Shown here in pieces: positions 8,543 through 15,476 of a DNA stretch of 64,000 nucleotides (positions are counted from its first letter, which is position 1; each line of letters begins with the position of its first letter). The notes under the pieces are model-generated. The model was not told the origin of the DNA and ran no database searches. It was given only the letters and a program-made list of their open reading frames with translations. The position numbers and the translations under genes were made by a program. The DNA is from Dialister histaminiformans (lineage in GTDB: Bacteria; Bacillota; Negativicutes; Veillonellales; Dialisteraceae). The DNA is taken from NCBI RefSeq assembly GCF_900103425.1, contig NZ_FMXA01000007.1, forward strand, positions 36,087 to 100,086, given 5' to 3'.

Positions 8543-9661
8543 ATGTATGAAGACCAAACACCAGAAGTCATAGAGAAACGAATTTTAAGGCGTATGGATA
8601 AAAGCATTGATAAACGGGAAGGCTCAATTGCTTACGATGCGACTATGCCGGCAGCCATCGAATTTATGCTTCTGTATACAGCCATTGACTTCTTTTACAA
8701 GAATACATTTGGTGATACGGCTGACAGAGAGCATCTGATTGAACGAGCCAAGGAAAGAGGACTTGAACCGTATGAGGCTACAAACGCCATTGTAATTATG
8801 GAGAGCCATCCGGAAATGTGCGTTCTCCCTATAGGCTCGAGATACTCAGTAGATGATATGAATTACAGGGTTACTTCCCGCCTGACCGCCGATGGGAATA
8901 GGTATCTTGCAGTATGTGAAACGCCTGGCATTGTTGGAAATAAGACATATGGGAGAGCAGTTCCAATTCAGTATGTTGAAGGGCTTACCTATGCTGAAAT
9001 TGTTGAAGTTGAACGTCCAGGTGAAGACGAAGAAGACACCGAGGCTTTCCGGCAGCGGTATTTGAAATCTTTCCAGACGCAGGCTTATGGCGGAAATATC
9101 GCCGACTATCAGGAAAAGGTTGGCTCAATGCAGGGAATCGGTGGAGTTAAGGTTTATCCTGTATGGAATGGCGGCGGCACCGTTAAGGTGGTTTTTTCAA
9201 CGTCTGAAAACAAGGCCCCAGACCAGCAGCTCGTGTCAGAAGTGCAGGAGGCCCTAGACCCAGTGCCTTATGCACAAAATGGCGTAGGTATTGCGCCGAT
9301 TGGACATCGAGTAACGGTTGAGGCTGCAGGAGAGAGTGCAATTAATATTGGCCTGAACATTAAGTTCTTGGGAACAGATGACTTTGAATCGTGCACTGAT
9401 GATATCAAGGAGACCATTCAGACATACTTTGATGAACTGAACGCAGGATGGCAGGATACAGAAGTAGTCACAACCAACAAGTATGAGAACAGGGGGATTG
9501 TTGTTCGTATATCTCAGATTGAGAGCCGTTTACTGGATAGGCCTTATGTATCTGATATTTCCCATACAACACTAAACGGGGAAGAAGAAAATATAGAATT
9601 ACAAAATACTGACCTTGCCACCATCGGCACCATTACAGACATTTCAGGTGATAAAACATGA
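8543..9661 (+). CDS. Baseplate J-like protein (XkdT-like)
   Basis: 372 residues starting MYEDQTPEVIEKRILRRMD and then GSIAYDATMPAAIEF, the signature opening of XkdT/baseplate J proteins. The middle section (EDTEAFRQRYLKSFQTQAYGGNIADYQEKV) is the conserved J core. The J protein is the main wedge component that triggers sheath contraction. Its stop overlaps the next start (ATGA at 9658-9661), implying translational coupling. Confidence 0.9.
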   Translation: MYEDQTPEVIEKRILRRMDKSIDKREGSIAYDATMPAAIEFMLLYTAIDFFYKNTFGDTADREHLIERAKERGLEPYEATNAIVIMESHPEMCVLPIGSRYSVDDMNYRVTSRLTADGNRYLAVCETPGIVGNKTYGRAVPIQYVEGLTYAEIVEVERPGEDEEDTEAFRQRYLKSFQTQAYGGNIADYQEKVGSMQGIGGVKVYPVWNGGGTVKVVFSTSENKAPDQQLVSEVQEALDPVPYAQNGVGIAPIGHRVTVEAAGESAINIGLNIKFLGTDDFESCTDDIKETIQTYFDELNAGWQDTEVVTTNKYENRGIVVRISQIESRLLDRPYVSDISHTTLNGEEENIELQNTDLATIGTITDISGDKT

Positions 9662-10296
9662 AGAAACTTGAGAGAGATGTACATGTAGAAAGATATTTTC
9701 CTGATGTGCTGGCTCCTGCGAAAGAAATGAAAGCCATTGCAGCAGGTGAGGACCCTGAGTTTCACTTGCTTTACGAGAAGGCATGGAAATGGTTTGCAAA
9801 CACCTTCATTTTCCACACAGATCTTGAAGGTGTGGAACGATGGGAAAGCATGCTCTCCATTATTCCAGATCCAGATGAATCCTTAAGTGACAGAAGACGT
9901 GAAATTCTTTTCAGGGTAAATAACCGACTTCCGTATACAGAACGTACATTAAAGCCGATATATGACATGCTTTACGGAAAGGATACTGTAATTCCGGAAG
10001 TCAGAGAAAATCAGTATGCGTTGGTGTTGAATTTAACCGGTGATGCAATCTGGGAAGCGGGAAAAGTTAAAACACAGGCCCGCTGCATTGCTCCGGCAAA
10101 CTTAACCATCTTAGCGTGCAGAAATCTGGGAGACTATCCGTCTGAAATCTATGCGACTGGAATTTTGCGCAGCTATCGGTGTACACGATATGAAATGACA
10201 GCTAACGCACATATTAGCGTTGATGATACGGGTATGCATATAGCCGGTGCTGTTGTACACAATTTTAAAAATCATGTTTTAGCAGGAGAGGAGTAA
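9658..10296 (+). CDS. Baseplate protein, YmfQ/XkdU-like (DUF2313)
   Basis: 212 residues: MKKLERDVHVERYFPDVLAP, then FHTDLEGVERWESMLSIIPDPDESLSDRRREILFRVNNRLPYTERTL, closely following the XkdU/YmfQ pattern in which WE..L.I.P....L..RR..I appears. In the family it links the wedge to the tail fibres. It is coupled to the J gene upstream and stops 3 bases before the fibre-adaptor gene. Confidence 0.85.
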   Translation: MKKLERDVHVERYFPDVLAPAKEMKAIAAGEDPEFHLLYEKAWKWFANTFIFHTDLEGVERWESMLSIIPDPDESLSDRRREILFRVNNRLPYTERTLKPIYDMLYGKDTVIPEVRENQYALVLNLTGDAIWEAGKVKTQARCIAPANLTILACRNLGDYPSEIYATGILRSYRCTRYEMTANAHISVDDTGMHIAGAVVHNFKNHVLAGEE

Positions 10297-10299
10297 AAA

Positions 10300-10863
10300 A
10301 TGGCTCAGTTTCCAAAACTGAAATTTACTAATGACGGCATGGAAATGCTGATAAAAGCACAAAATGGGCATTCGCTTACCTTTACGTGTGCTAAGCTAGG
10401 CAGCGGCAGCCTGGAGTATAGCGATGATATTACAACATTCACCGATTTAAAGGCTCCAAAAATGACGCTGCCCATTGTTCTGGCCGATGACAGCCAGAAA
10501 GAAAAAATATCGTTGACGTTTAACGCGTCTAATGCGGATTTGGATGAAGGATTTATTTCCCGTGAATTAGGTGTTTTCGCAAAATTGGATGACGGGTCCG
10601 AAAAGCTGTATGCCTATAGTAATGCGGGAAATAATTACGACTATATCCCGAACAAAGACACACCAACGGACGAAAACAGATTGGTAATCGATTTAATTGT
10701 CAGCTCAAATGCAGAAATCAATGTTCTGATTGACGGCAGCATTGTATATGTCACGCGTAAAGATGTAGAGAATATGCTCGATAGCCGGCTGCAGGTAACA
10801 AAGACAGCAGATAAGCCAGCCAGCATGGATGATAAAGGGCTGTGGGTGGAAATAGTTGGATAA
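10300..10863 (+). CDS. Tail fibre N-terminal/adaptor protein
   Basis: 187 residues with RBS GCAGGAGAGGAG. MAQFPKLKFTNDGMEMLIKAQNG followed by LTFTCAKLGSG and FISRELGVFAKLDDGSEKLYAYSN is typical of the N-terminal domain of phage tail-collar/fibre proteins (DUF3751-like) that plug into the baseplate. The C terminus ends VTKTADKPASMDDKGLWVEIVG without a receptor-binding domain, so it probably acts as an adaptor for the separate variable fibre encoded next. Possible alternative: a complete short fibre. Confidence 0.7.
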   Translation: MAQFPKLKFTNDGMEMLIKAQNGHSLTFTCAKLGSGSLEYSDDITTFTDLKAPKMTLPIVLADDSQKEKISLTFNASNADLDEGFISRELGVFAKLDDGSEKLYAYSNAGNNYDYIPNKDTPTDENRLVIDLIVSSNAEINVLIDGSIVYVTRKDVENMLDSRLQVTKTADKPASMDDKGLWVEIVG

Positions 10864-10875
10864 GGAGGTATAGTA

Positions 10876-11361
10876 ATGAGCATTTTAAAATCAATCTTGC
10901 ACAGATGGAATAAAGAGAATAAAAGCTATGATACATTGCATCCAGAAACAGAATCTGCGCAGATTACCGACTGGCACAGCGGAATTATAGCAAGTCTTGC
11001 AAGCAAGACGTTGGGAACCGTAGTGGATGCTATTACTACCGATTCCGTTCTCGGGAAGCTCATCAAGATGCTTTTGAACGCCAGCGGCGTGAAGTACCTT
11101 ATTGATACTAATGGGTACGTTTGCTTTGGCGAATACTTCGGGGGATTAATTATACAGTGGGGACTTTCTAAAGAAAATAGTTCAAGCACAGCCACAATAT
11201 CATTACCCCTTGCATATCTGCATTCACAGCTTTTTGCCTCTGCAATTGATTGGGGCGCATATGGAAAAGCATACGGTGTTAATAACCTAGGGAAGGCATC
11301 ATTTAATGTAGTAGCTCCTTTCACTCCGTTCTCTGTTTATTACCTTTCTATTGGTTACTGA
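10876..11361 (+). CDS. Variable tail fibre protein, currently expressed C-terminal cassette c1
   Basis: 161 residues with RBS AAGGAGGTATAGTA. Residues 1-91 are constant (MSILKSILHRWNKENKSYDT and later YVCFGEYFGGLIIQWG). From the QWG motif onward (recombination site S1 at 11151) the protein is the variable tip, about 69 residues ending FSVYYLSIGY. The IIQWG lead-in is typical of gp53-like C-terminal domains of tail fibres that bind host surface ligands. The TGA stop lies inside the next site (S2). Four alternative tips follow downstream in the same codon phase relative to their own site, so recombination would swap the receptor-binding end. Confidence 0.82.
   Translation: MSILKSILHRWNKENKSYDTLHPETESAQITDWHSGIIASLASKTLGTVVDAITTDSVLGKLIKMLLNASGVKYLIDTNGYVCFGEYFGGLIIQWGLSKENSSSTATISLPLAYLHSQLFASAIDWGAYGKAYGVNNLGKASFNVVAPFTPFSVYYLSIGY
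11151..11167 (+). repeat. Shufflon site S1 (fibre constant/variable junction)
   Basis: TATACAGTGGGGACTTT on the plus strand. Contains the core ACAGTGGGGA shared by all five sites. CAG TGG GGA is read as Gln-Trp-Gly in the fibre frame. This copy joins the constant N terminus to cassette c1. Confidence 0.8.
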
Positions 11362-11376
11362 ACAGTGGGGAAATGT
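11361..11376 (+). repeat. Shufflon site S2
   Basis: AACAGTGGGGAAATGT, plus orientation (direct repeat of S1). The base before the core completes the TGA stop of cassette c1, so the site supplies the stop of the upstream cassette and the QWG start of cassette c2. Confidence 0.8.
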
Positions 11377-11581
11377 TGCAGACATTGCAAGACAATCGTA
11401 TGTAACAATGCCATTAAGTGCAGTCCCTATAACAGTAGTTGCAAATGACATAACGATGCAGGGGGACCCGCTCGTTTTAAGCACGTGGGGATACAAAAAA
11501 GGCGCATTCATGATTGACGGTAAGCGGATTACCAAAGGATATGGAAATCTGTGGGCGATGTGGATTGCTATCTGCAGATAA
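11363..11581 (+). other. Silent fibre-tip cassette c2
   Basis: Open frame from the QWG codons of S2 to TAA at 11579, about 72 residues: QWGNVADIARQSYVTMPL and ending NLWAMWIAICR. There is no RBS or start codon at the site, so it is silent until joined to the fibre N terminus. Its 3' end overlaps that of the opposing cassette c3 by 14 bases around a CTGCAG palindrome. Confidence 0.75.
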
Positions 11582-11807
11582 CCACCCCTGAGAAGCCTCC
11601 CATGCTGGTGGATGCCGTGGCAAATCTCAGCCTCTGCCCATCTGAAAAACCTGCCTTGAAAGTTGCTGTGTATTTATCACTGATAGATGTGCCATTGGTT
11701 CGACTGGTATCATAGTCGGTGGCAAGAACTTGAAAAACTTTACTTACCTGCAACGGTAAAATCCAATCGCAATAGGTGGAATTCCCAAAGCTTACATTTC
11801 CCCACTG
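11568..11807 (-). other. Silent fibre-tip cassette c3
   Basis: Reading from S3 on the minus strand: QWGNVSFGNSTYCDWILPLQ, then about 60 more residues ending GGFSGVVICR and TAG. About 79 residues, no start codon or RBS at the site. Inversion of the S1-S3 segment would place it directly after the constant fibre region in frame. It is convergent with c2. Confidence 0.75.
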
Positions 11808-11810
11808 TTT
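11794..11810 (-). repeat. Shufflon site S3
   Basis: Minus-strand sequence AAACAGTGGGGAAATGT, inverted relative to S1 and S2. Its leading TAA also ends cassette c4. Same right half as S2 and S5. Confidence 0.8.
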
Positions 11811-12012
11811 ACACTACCCCTATTATAATCACATGACACCTAGTATCTGAGGTGGTACCCGGGCCATATATAATAAGGTAATCTGGGCTGAATCCAAAAG
11901 CATATCTAGCCATCCCATGGTCTGATACCACGCCAGCTAGGCATCTATTCACCGTAATGGGAAGAGAAACTTTATACTGATCGACCCCTGTTATAACATA
12001 AAGTCCCCACTG
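11809..12012 (-). other. Silent fibre-tip cassette c4
   Basis: Minus-strand open frame from S4: QWGLYVITGVDQYKVSLPIT and ending RCHVIIIGVV with a TAA that is part of S3. About 67 residues. Inversion between S1 and S4 would express it. No independent translation start is seen at the QWG junction. Confidence 0.75.
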
Positions 12013-12015
12013 TTT
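12000..12015 (-). repeat. Shufflon site S4
   Basis: Minus-strand AAACAGTGGGGACTTT. Right half (CTTT) matches S1, left half matches S3. The preceding T completes the TAA stop of cassette c5. Confidence 0.8.
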
Positions 12016-12265
12016 AAGCGACACCAACCACTAAGACGCATCCGCCGATTGTGTCTCCACTATAGGTAGCTCCAAATCGCATATTAATTTCCGTGTTGGA
12101 AATCGCCGTGACAACATACCCCATAGGTATACTGTCTGCGCCACCCTTATGGGCGGCAGCTATATACAAAACATTGTGTATTCCTATCGGTTGATGGAAT
12201 GTTCCTTCAAATATGTTTTGCCCATTTAATTGTTTTGTACGATTACAAGTGACATTTCCCCACTG
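12014..12265 (-). other. Silent fibre-tip cassette c5
   Basis: Minus-strand open frame from S5: QWGNVTCNRTKQLNGQNIFE and on to GDTIGGCVLVVGVA, TAA within S4. About 83 residues, the longest tip. The frame remains open upstream of S5 toward 12480, unlike the other silent cassettes, which are preceded by stop codons. Confidence 0.75.
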
Positions 12266-12269
12266 TATA
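12252..12269 (-). repeat. Shufflon site S5
   Basis: Minus-strand TATACAGTGGGGAAATGT: left half as in S1, right half as in S2/S3. It is the outermost site next to the recombinase gene. Confidence 0.8.
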
Positions 12270-12480
12270 CTGGTTGCTTTTGGAGGAGAGAACGATGGGG
12301 AATATGCACGGTCCCTGAAAAGATTTGCTTTTATTGCAATCCAATATTTACGCTGGTTGTGGGCATTTTGGGAAATCAGTAATTCTGGAATCACCCTATT
12401 TTCATCGGATTTGCTGGAAACAGTAGTAACAACCACGAAATCACAAAATATATAGCGAAATCGTGGCTGTCATCTGATTT
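12266..12480 (-). pseudogene. Orphan in-frame fibre fragment upstream of S5
   Basis: On the minus strand the frame entering S5 is open for at least 55 codons (…VIPELLISQNAHNQRKYWIA and FRDRAYSPSFSPPKATSIQWG). A GTG exists near 12436 but no convincing RBS. It could be the remnant of a second fibre constant region, or of a sixth cassette that lost its own site and stop. The stretch to 12500 before the recombinase stop shows nothing else. Confidence 0.45.
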
Positions 12481-12500
12481 ACAGTATCGCATTAGTAACA

Positions 12501-13526
12501 TTATTTTAATAGTTCAATGCATTTCCGGAGTTGCCTAGTATTTTTGTGGGTATAGACGCGCTCGGTGACATCGCCGCCCGCGTGCCCTAAGATGCGCCGC
12601 TTGGAAGTTTCGTTGGCCCCGGCATTGTCAAGCAAGGTTGTGACAGTGTGCCGGCAATCATGCGTTGTGTGGCCAGTCGCGTTGATGAGCTGCATCACGG
12701 CACGCCAGATGATACAATAGCGGCTATAGTCATATGGTTTCCCACTGGCATCACTCAGAAGAGTAGCCCCCGGAGAATCCATCCTGCCAATAATCAATGG
12801 AAGAATTCTGGGATGGATGGGAATAATCCGGATGCCGGAAACGGTTTTGCTCTTGGTGATACGGATGAAACGTTGCCGGATGTTGACGTCTGACTTATGG
12901 AGATGGAGCAGTTCTCCGACTCTCATACCCGTATAAAGCAATATCAGCACAGTATCAACGTTGTCGTTGCAAGCGGATTTCCATAAACGGTTTATCTTCT
13001 GCCGGCTAAATGGTTTATGTGGCCGGACCTGCTTGTTCTTTCCGATGGATAAGAGCGGAGCATAGTTCTTATTGGTCAGCTCAATCTTGCTAGCATACTG
13101 AGATAGTAATGAAATAAGTGATCGCACCTTTTTAAGCGAGCTGTACGACAGCCCGCTTTTTCTCATATCATCTATGATTCTTTGATAGTCCATGTATTTC
13201 AGGTCAATAAACGGTTTCTGGTGCAGTGATGAGAGATGCTTGAATGAATTTTCATAGCTGCACAGTGTCGATTTTGATGGCGAGGTATCTGCCGTGTGTG
13301 CTGGCAGCCACCGATGGTACAGTTCTTCCAGTGTTATTTGATGTCCAGGAAGGGAGCGATGGCTATGAGTCTTGTTGTAATCAGCTTGAAAGATTTCAGC
13401 GTCAATCTGGTTGGTAAAATATTCAACAGGTCTTTGTTTACCATTCTCCGATATTACAAAAACGAACGGCCTCCTCCGGTTTCCGGACAGCCGTTTGATG
13501 CAGCCATATCCATTTGGTTTACGCAT
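12501..13526 (-). CDS. Tyrosine recombinase, probable fibre-cassette invertase
   Basis: 341 residues from ATG 13526 (MRKPNGYGCIKRLSGNRRR), chosen because AAGGAGG sits 8 bases upstream; an ATG at 13544 lies inside an RBS-masking hairpin. Catalytic tyrosine-recombinase motifs are present: TGMRVGELLHL (Arg), HTTHDCRHT (HxxR), ILGHAGGDVTERVYTH (His and Tyr nucleophile). The N terminus has an AP2-like arm-binding look. It lies next to the five-site array in the middle of the late operon and on the opposite strand, which fits an Rci-like invertase better than the prophage integrase, expected at the far end. An integrase role cannot be fully excluded. Confidence 0.8.
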   Translation of the reverse strand: MRKPNGYGCIKRLSGNRRRPFVFVISENGKQRPVEYFTNQIDAEIFQADYNKTHSHRSLPGHQITLEELYHRWLPAHTADTSPSKSTLCSYENSFKHLSSLHQKPFIDLKYMDYQRIIDDMRKSGLSYSSLKKVRSLISLLSQYASKIELTNKNYAPLLSIGKNKQVRPHKPFSRQKINRLWKSACNDNVDTVLILLYTGMRVGELLHLHKSDVNIRQRFIRITKSKTVSGIRIIPIHPRILPLIIGRMDSPGATLLSDASGKPYDYSRYCIIWRAVMQLINATGHTTHDCRHTVTTLLDNAGANETSKRRILGHAGGDVTERVYTHKNTRQLRKCIELLK

Positions 13527-13533
13527 AATAAAG

Positions 13534-13550
13534 ACCTCCTTCATGGAGGC
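13534..13550 (-). promoter_or_regulatory. Hairpin masking the recombinase RBS
   Basis: Minus-strand GCCTCC-ATGAA-GGAGGT: five G-C/A-T pairs plus a G-U close the Shine-Dalgarno GGAGG against CCTCC with a 5-base loop. The RBS of the recombinase is therefore paired in the mRNA, which would keep its translation low. The loop contains the alternative ATG at 13544. Confidence 0.5.
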
Positions 13551-13575
13551 TATTTTACTATATGGAGGATAATAA

Positions 13576-14025
13576 ATGATTAACAGCAGTGCAACGAATG
13601 TAGATTATTACGTTTCAGGCTTTAACTCAACCGGCAAGAGGGTAGGATCCATTATCTGCGACTTTGACCCGAACAAAGAAAAGAACGCAGACAAGGTGTC
13701 TGCACTCATAGATAAAGCGAAAGAGCTATTTACCGATGCGGAGGTTGTAGAAGTTATCTCTGCCGCCGACTATGCAAGGTATTTGTCGGGCGAATATGTA
13801 AGGGGAGCGGAGGGCAAGCCTGTTGCTTACATTGCACCGGAGCCGACCTCCGCAGAAAAGAAAGCGTCTGCTATTGCTACGATTAAAGCAAAGTACCAGC
13901 CAACTTTGGAGAACCTTATAGAAGCAAGGGTAAAAGCGGCTATGTTGGGAGCTGATACGTCGAAAATTGACAGCCAGTATAAAACCACACTCGCCAATAT
14001 GGCGGCTGAAATTAAAAATGCATAA
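13576..14025 (+). CDS. Fibre-associated phage protein of unknown function
   Basis: 149 residues, RBS ATGGAGGATAATAA. N-terminal half is mixed (YYVSGFNSTGKRVGSIICDF), then a helix-rich C-terminal half (EKKASAIATIKAKYQPTLENLIEARVKAAMLGADTSKI). Proteins of this size after the fibre gene are often fibre chaperones, and an Ala/Lys-rich helical C terminus is seen in such proteins, but I recognise no exact family. It is divergent from the recombinase with only 49 bases between, so it is probably transcribed by read-through of the tail operon across the cassette array. Confidence 0.6.
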   Translation: MINSSATNVDYYVSGFNSTGKRVGSIICDFDPNKEKNADKVSALIDKAKELFTDAEVVEVISAADYARYLSGEYVRGAEGKPVAYIAPEPTSAEKKASAIATIKAKYQPTLENLIEARVKAAMLGADTSKIDSQYKTTLANMAAEIKNA

Positions 14026-14037
14026 GGGGGTTAAATC

Positions 14038-14199
14038 ATGGAATTTTGCGAATACTGTGGGAACCTTTTGAATGATGATGGCCGATGCCCTTGGGACGAA
14101 TGCCCACGCAATGCGATTATTGACGCCATAGCTGAAGCCAAGAAAGCTGATGAGCAGAAAGACAAAACTGCAGAAAATAAAACTAATAACAATGGGTGA
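14038..14199 (+). CDS. Zinc-ribbon-like phage microprotein (53 aa)
   Basis: ATG 14038 with RBS AAGGGGG, stop TGA 14197, 3 bases before the holin start. The N-terminal half has MEFCEYCGNLL and GRCPWDECP, a CxxC...CxxxxC arrangement that could bind one zinc ion; the rest is a charged lysine-rich tail. Function unknown. Tight spacing between neighbours and its clean RBS make it likely to be real. Confidence 0.65.
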   Translation: MEFCEYCGNLLNDDGRCPWDECPRNAIIDAIAEAKKADEQKDKTAENKTNNNG

Positions 14200-14202
14200 T
14201 GT

Positions 14203-14712
14203 ATGATTACAGATATAGTTAAGGGAGCAGGGCAGACGGTCTCATCCATCACAACAGGATGGGTAGAAAAGTTAATCATCAGTGGAACACTGATTGCCCT
14301 TGAAAAGCACTGTGTAATTTTTGTGCTATTCACCATGGTTGTTTTCATAGACCTGCTAGCCAAATGGATTGCGCTTGCATACAAAGAACTTGTACATGAG
14401 CGTGCAACTGATAGATCGTTATTATCATGCATCAAGGCCATACCAGAAGCACATCGTAAAGGCATCATCAACTCCTATGTCATGAAAACACAGTTTGTAG
14501 GGAAGATAATTGTATATATGCTGATAACCTTACCGGCTATATGCATAGATACCGCGATAAAGGTATCCGGAGGACATGCTGAGTTTGGTATGATGGTACT
14601 TGCTTACTTGTGTTTAACAGAACTTTTATCAATTGTGGAAAACTTAAATGATGCGGGAGTATCAGCATTATCAGGACTGATTACTGCAATCAAAGGGAAA
14701 CGAGGTGATTAA
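14203..14712 (+). CDS. Phage holin (toxin-secretion/phage-lysis type)
   Basis: 169 residues. Hydrophobic segments at about 25-60 (KLIISGTLIALEKHCVIFVLFTMVVFIDLLAKWIALA), 100-120 (FVGKIIVYMLITLPAICIDTAI) and 125-145 (FGMMVLAYLCLTELLSIVENL) with the ENL...G pattern of the TcdE/Bacteriophage_holin_4 family. It would form the inner-membrane lesion that releases or times the lysozyme. It is immediately followed by the lysozyme gene. Confidence 0.85.
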   Translation: MITDIVKGAGQTVSSITTGWVEKLIISGTLIALEKHCVIFVLFTMVVFIDLLAKWIALAYKELVHERATDRSLLSCIKAIPEAHRKGIINSYVMKTQFVGKIIVYMLITLPAICIDTAIKVSGGHAEFGMMVLAYLCLTELLSIVENLNDAGVSALSGLITAIKGKRGD

Positions 14713-15312
14713 ATGATTAAGGGTATAGATGTAAGTAAATGGCAGCAGAACTTTGATTTTAAACTCGCAAAGGAATTAGGCTATGATTTCTGCATAGTAA
14801 GAGCAGGTAGAACAACCGCTGCCGGCCAGCCGGTTATGGATGAAGATTTTTATGAAAATATTAATGGCGCTAAGCGCGCTGGGCTGGACGTTGGCATTTA
14901 TTACTACTCGCTGGCTACTACCAAAGAAATTGCAGTCCGAGAAGCTGACTGGATCCACAAGCTGCTAAATAGCGACTTGAGAAATACCGCTTTGAAGTCA
15001 GGCATTTGGATTGACGTTGAGGATTCCAAACAGGCGAAGTTATCACCGGAAAGATTAACCTCAGTTATAATGGCTGGCATAAACCGGCTTAACTCATACG
15101 GCCACTATGTTGGGCTGTACTCAAGTTGCTCATTCTTCAGAAATAATGTAGTTCTGAAAAATCTCCCTGGATATATTCCATTGTGGGTGGCACAGTACGG
15201 TAAAGAAAATACGCTCAAAAAACTGTACCCAAGGAAAACAATCTCCGCTTGGCAGTATTCTGACCGTGGAAAAATTGGCAATAATACAGTTGACTTAAAT
15301 ATTTGGTATTAA
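14713..15312 (+). CDS. Endolysin, GH25 lysozyme
   Basis: 199 residues, RBS GAGGTGATTAA. Begins MIKGIDVSKWQQNFDF with the conserved GH25 Asp, continues with WIDVED near residue 98-103 (catalytic Asp/Glu pair) and ends with IPLWVAQYG and ISAWQYSDRGKI, all GH25 hallmarks. It cleaves the MurNAc-GlcNAc bond. There is only the catalytic domain, no separate wall-binding repeat, and no signal peptide, so export depends on the holin. Confidence 0.93.
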   Translation: MIKGIDVSKWQQNFDFKLAKELGYDFCIVRAGRTTAAGQPVMDEDFYENINGAKRAGLDVGIYYYSLATTKEIAVREADWIHKLLNSDLRNTALKSGIWIDVEDSKQAKLSPERLTSVIMAGINRLNSYGHYVGLYSSCSFFRNNVVLKNLPGYIPLWVAQYGKENTLKKLYPRKTISAWQYSDRGKIGNNTVDLNIWY

Positions 15313-15476
15313 AAATTGTGGAAATGTCAAAAATCTTAAAATCAGCACAAAATAGGGCTTGTTTTTCGCATCGTCCATGAGTAATTTGCCATAGAATTAA
15401 TAAAAATGCGTTAAAAGTATCTTTTTGCGCGAATTCTCATTTAAAAAAGAGATTTATCAATAAAGAAGGGGGCAAA

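Noticed and set aside
12213..12455. Plus-strand 80-codon frame
   Set aside because: It is antisense to cassette c5 and the frame upstream of S5, with no RBS.
12501..13526. Tyrosine recombinase as the prophage integrase
   Set aside because: It lies within the late genes beside inverted sites rather than at the prophage border; invertase is the better reading, though not proven.
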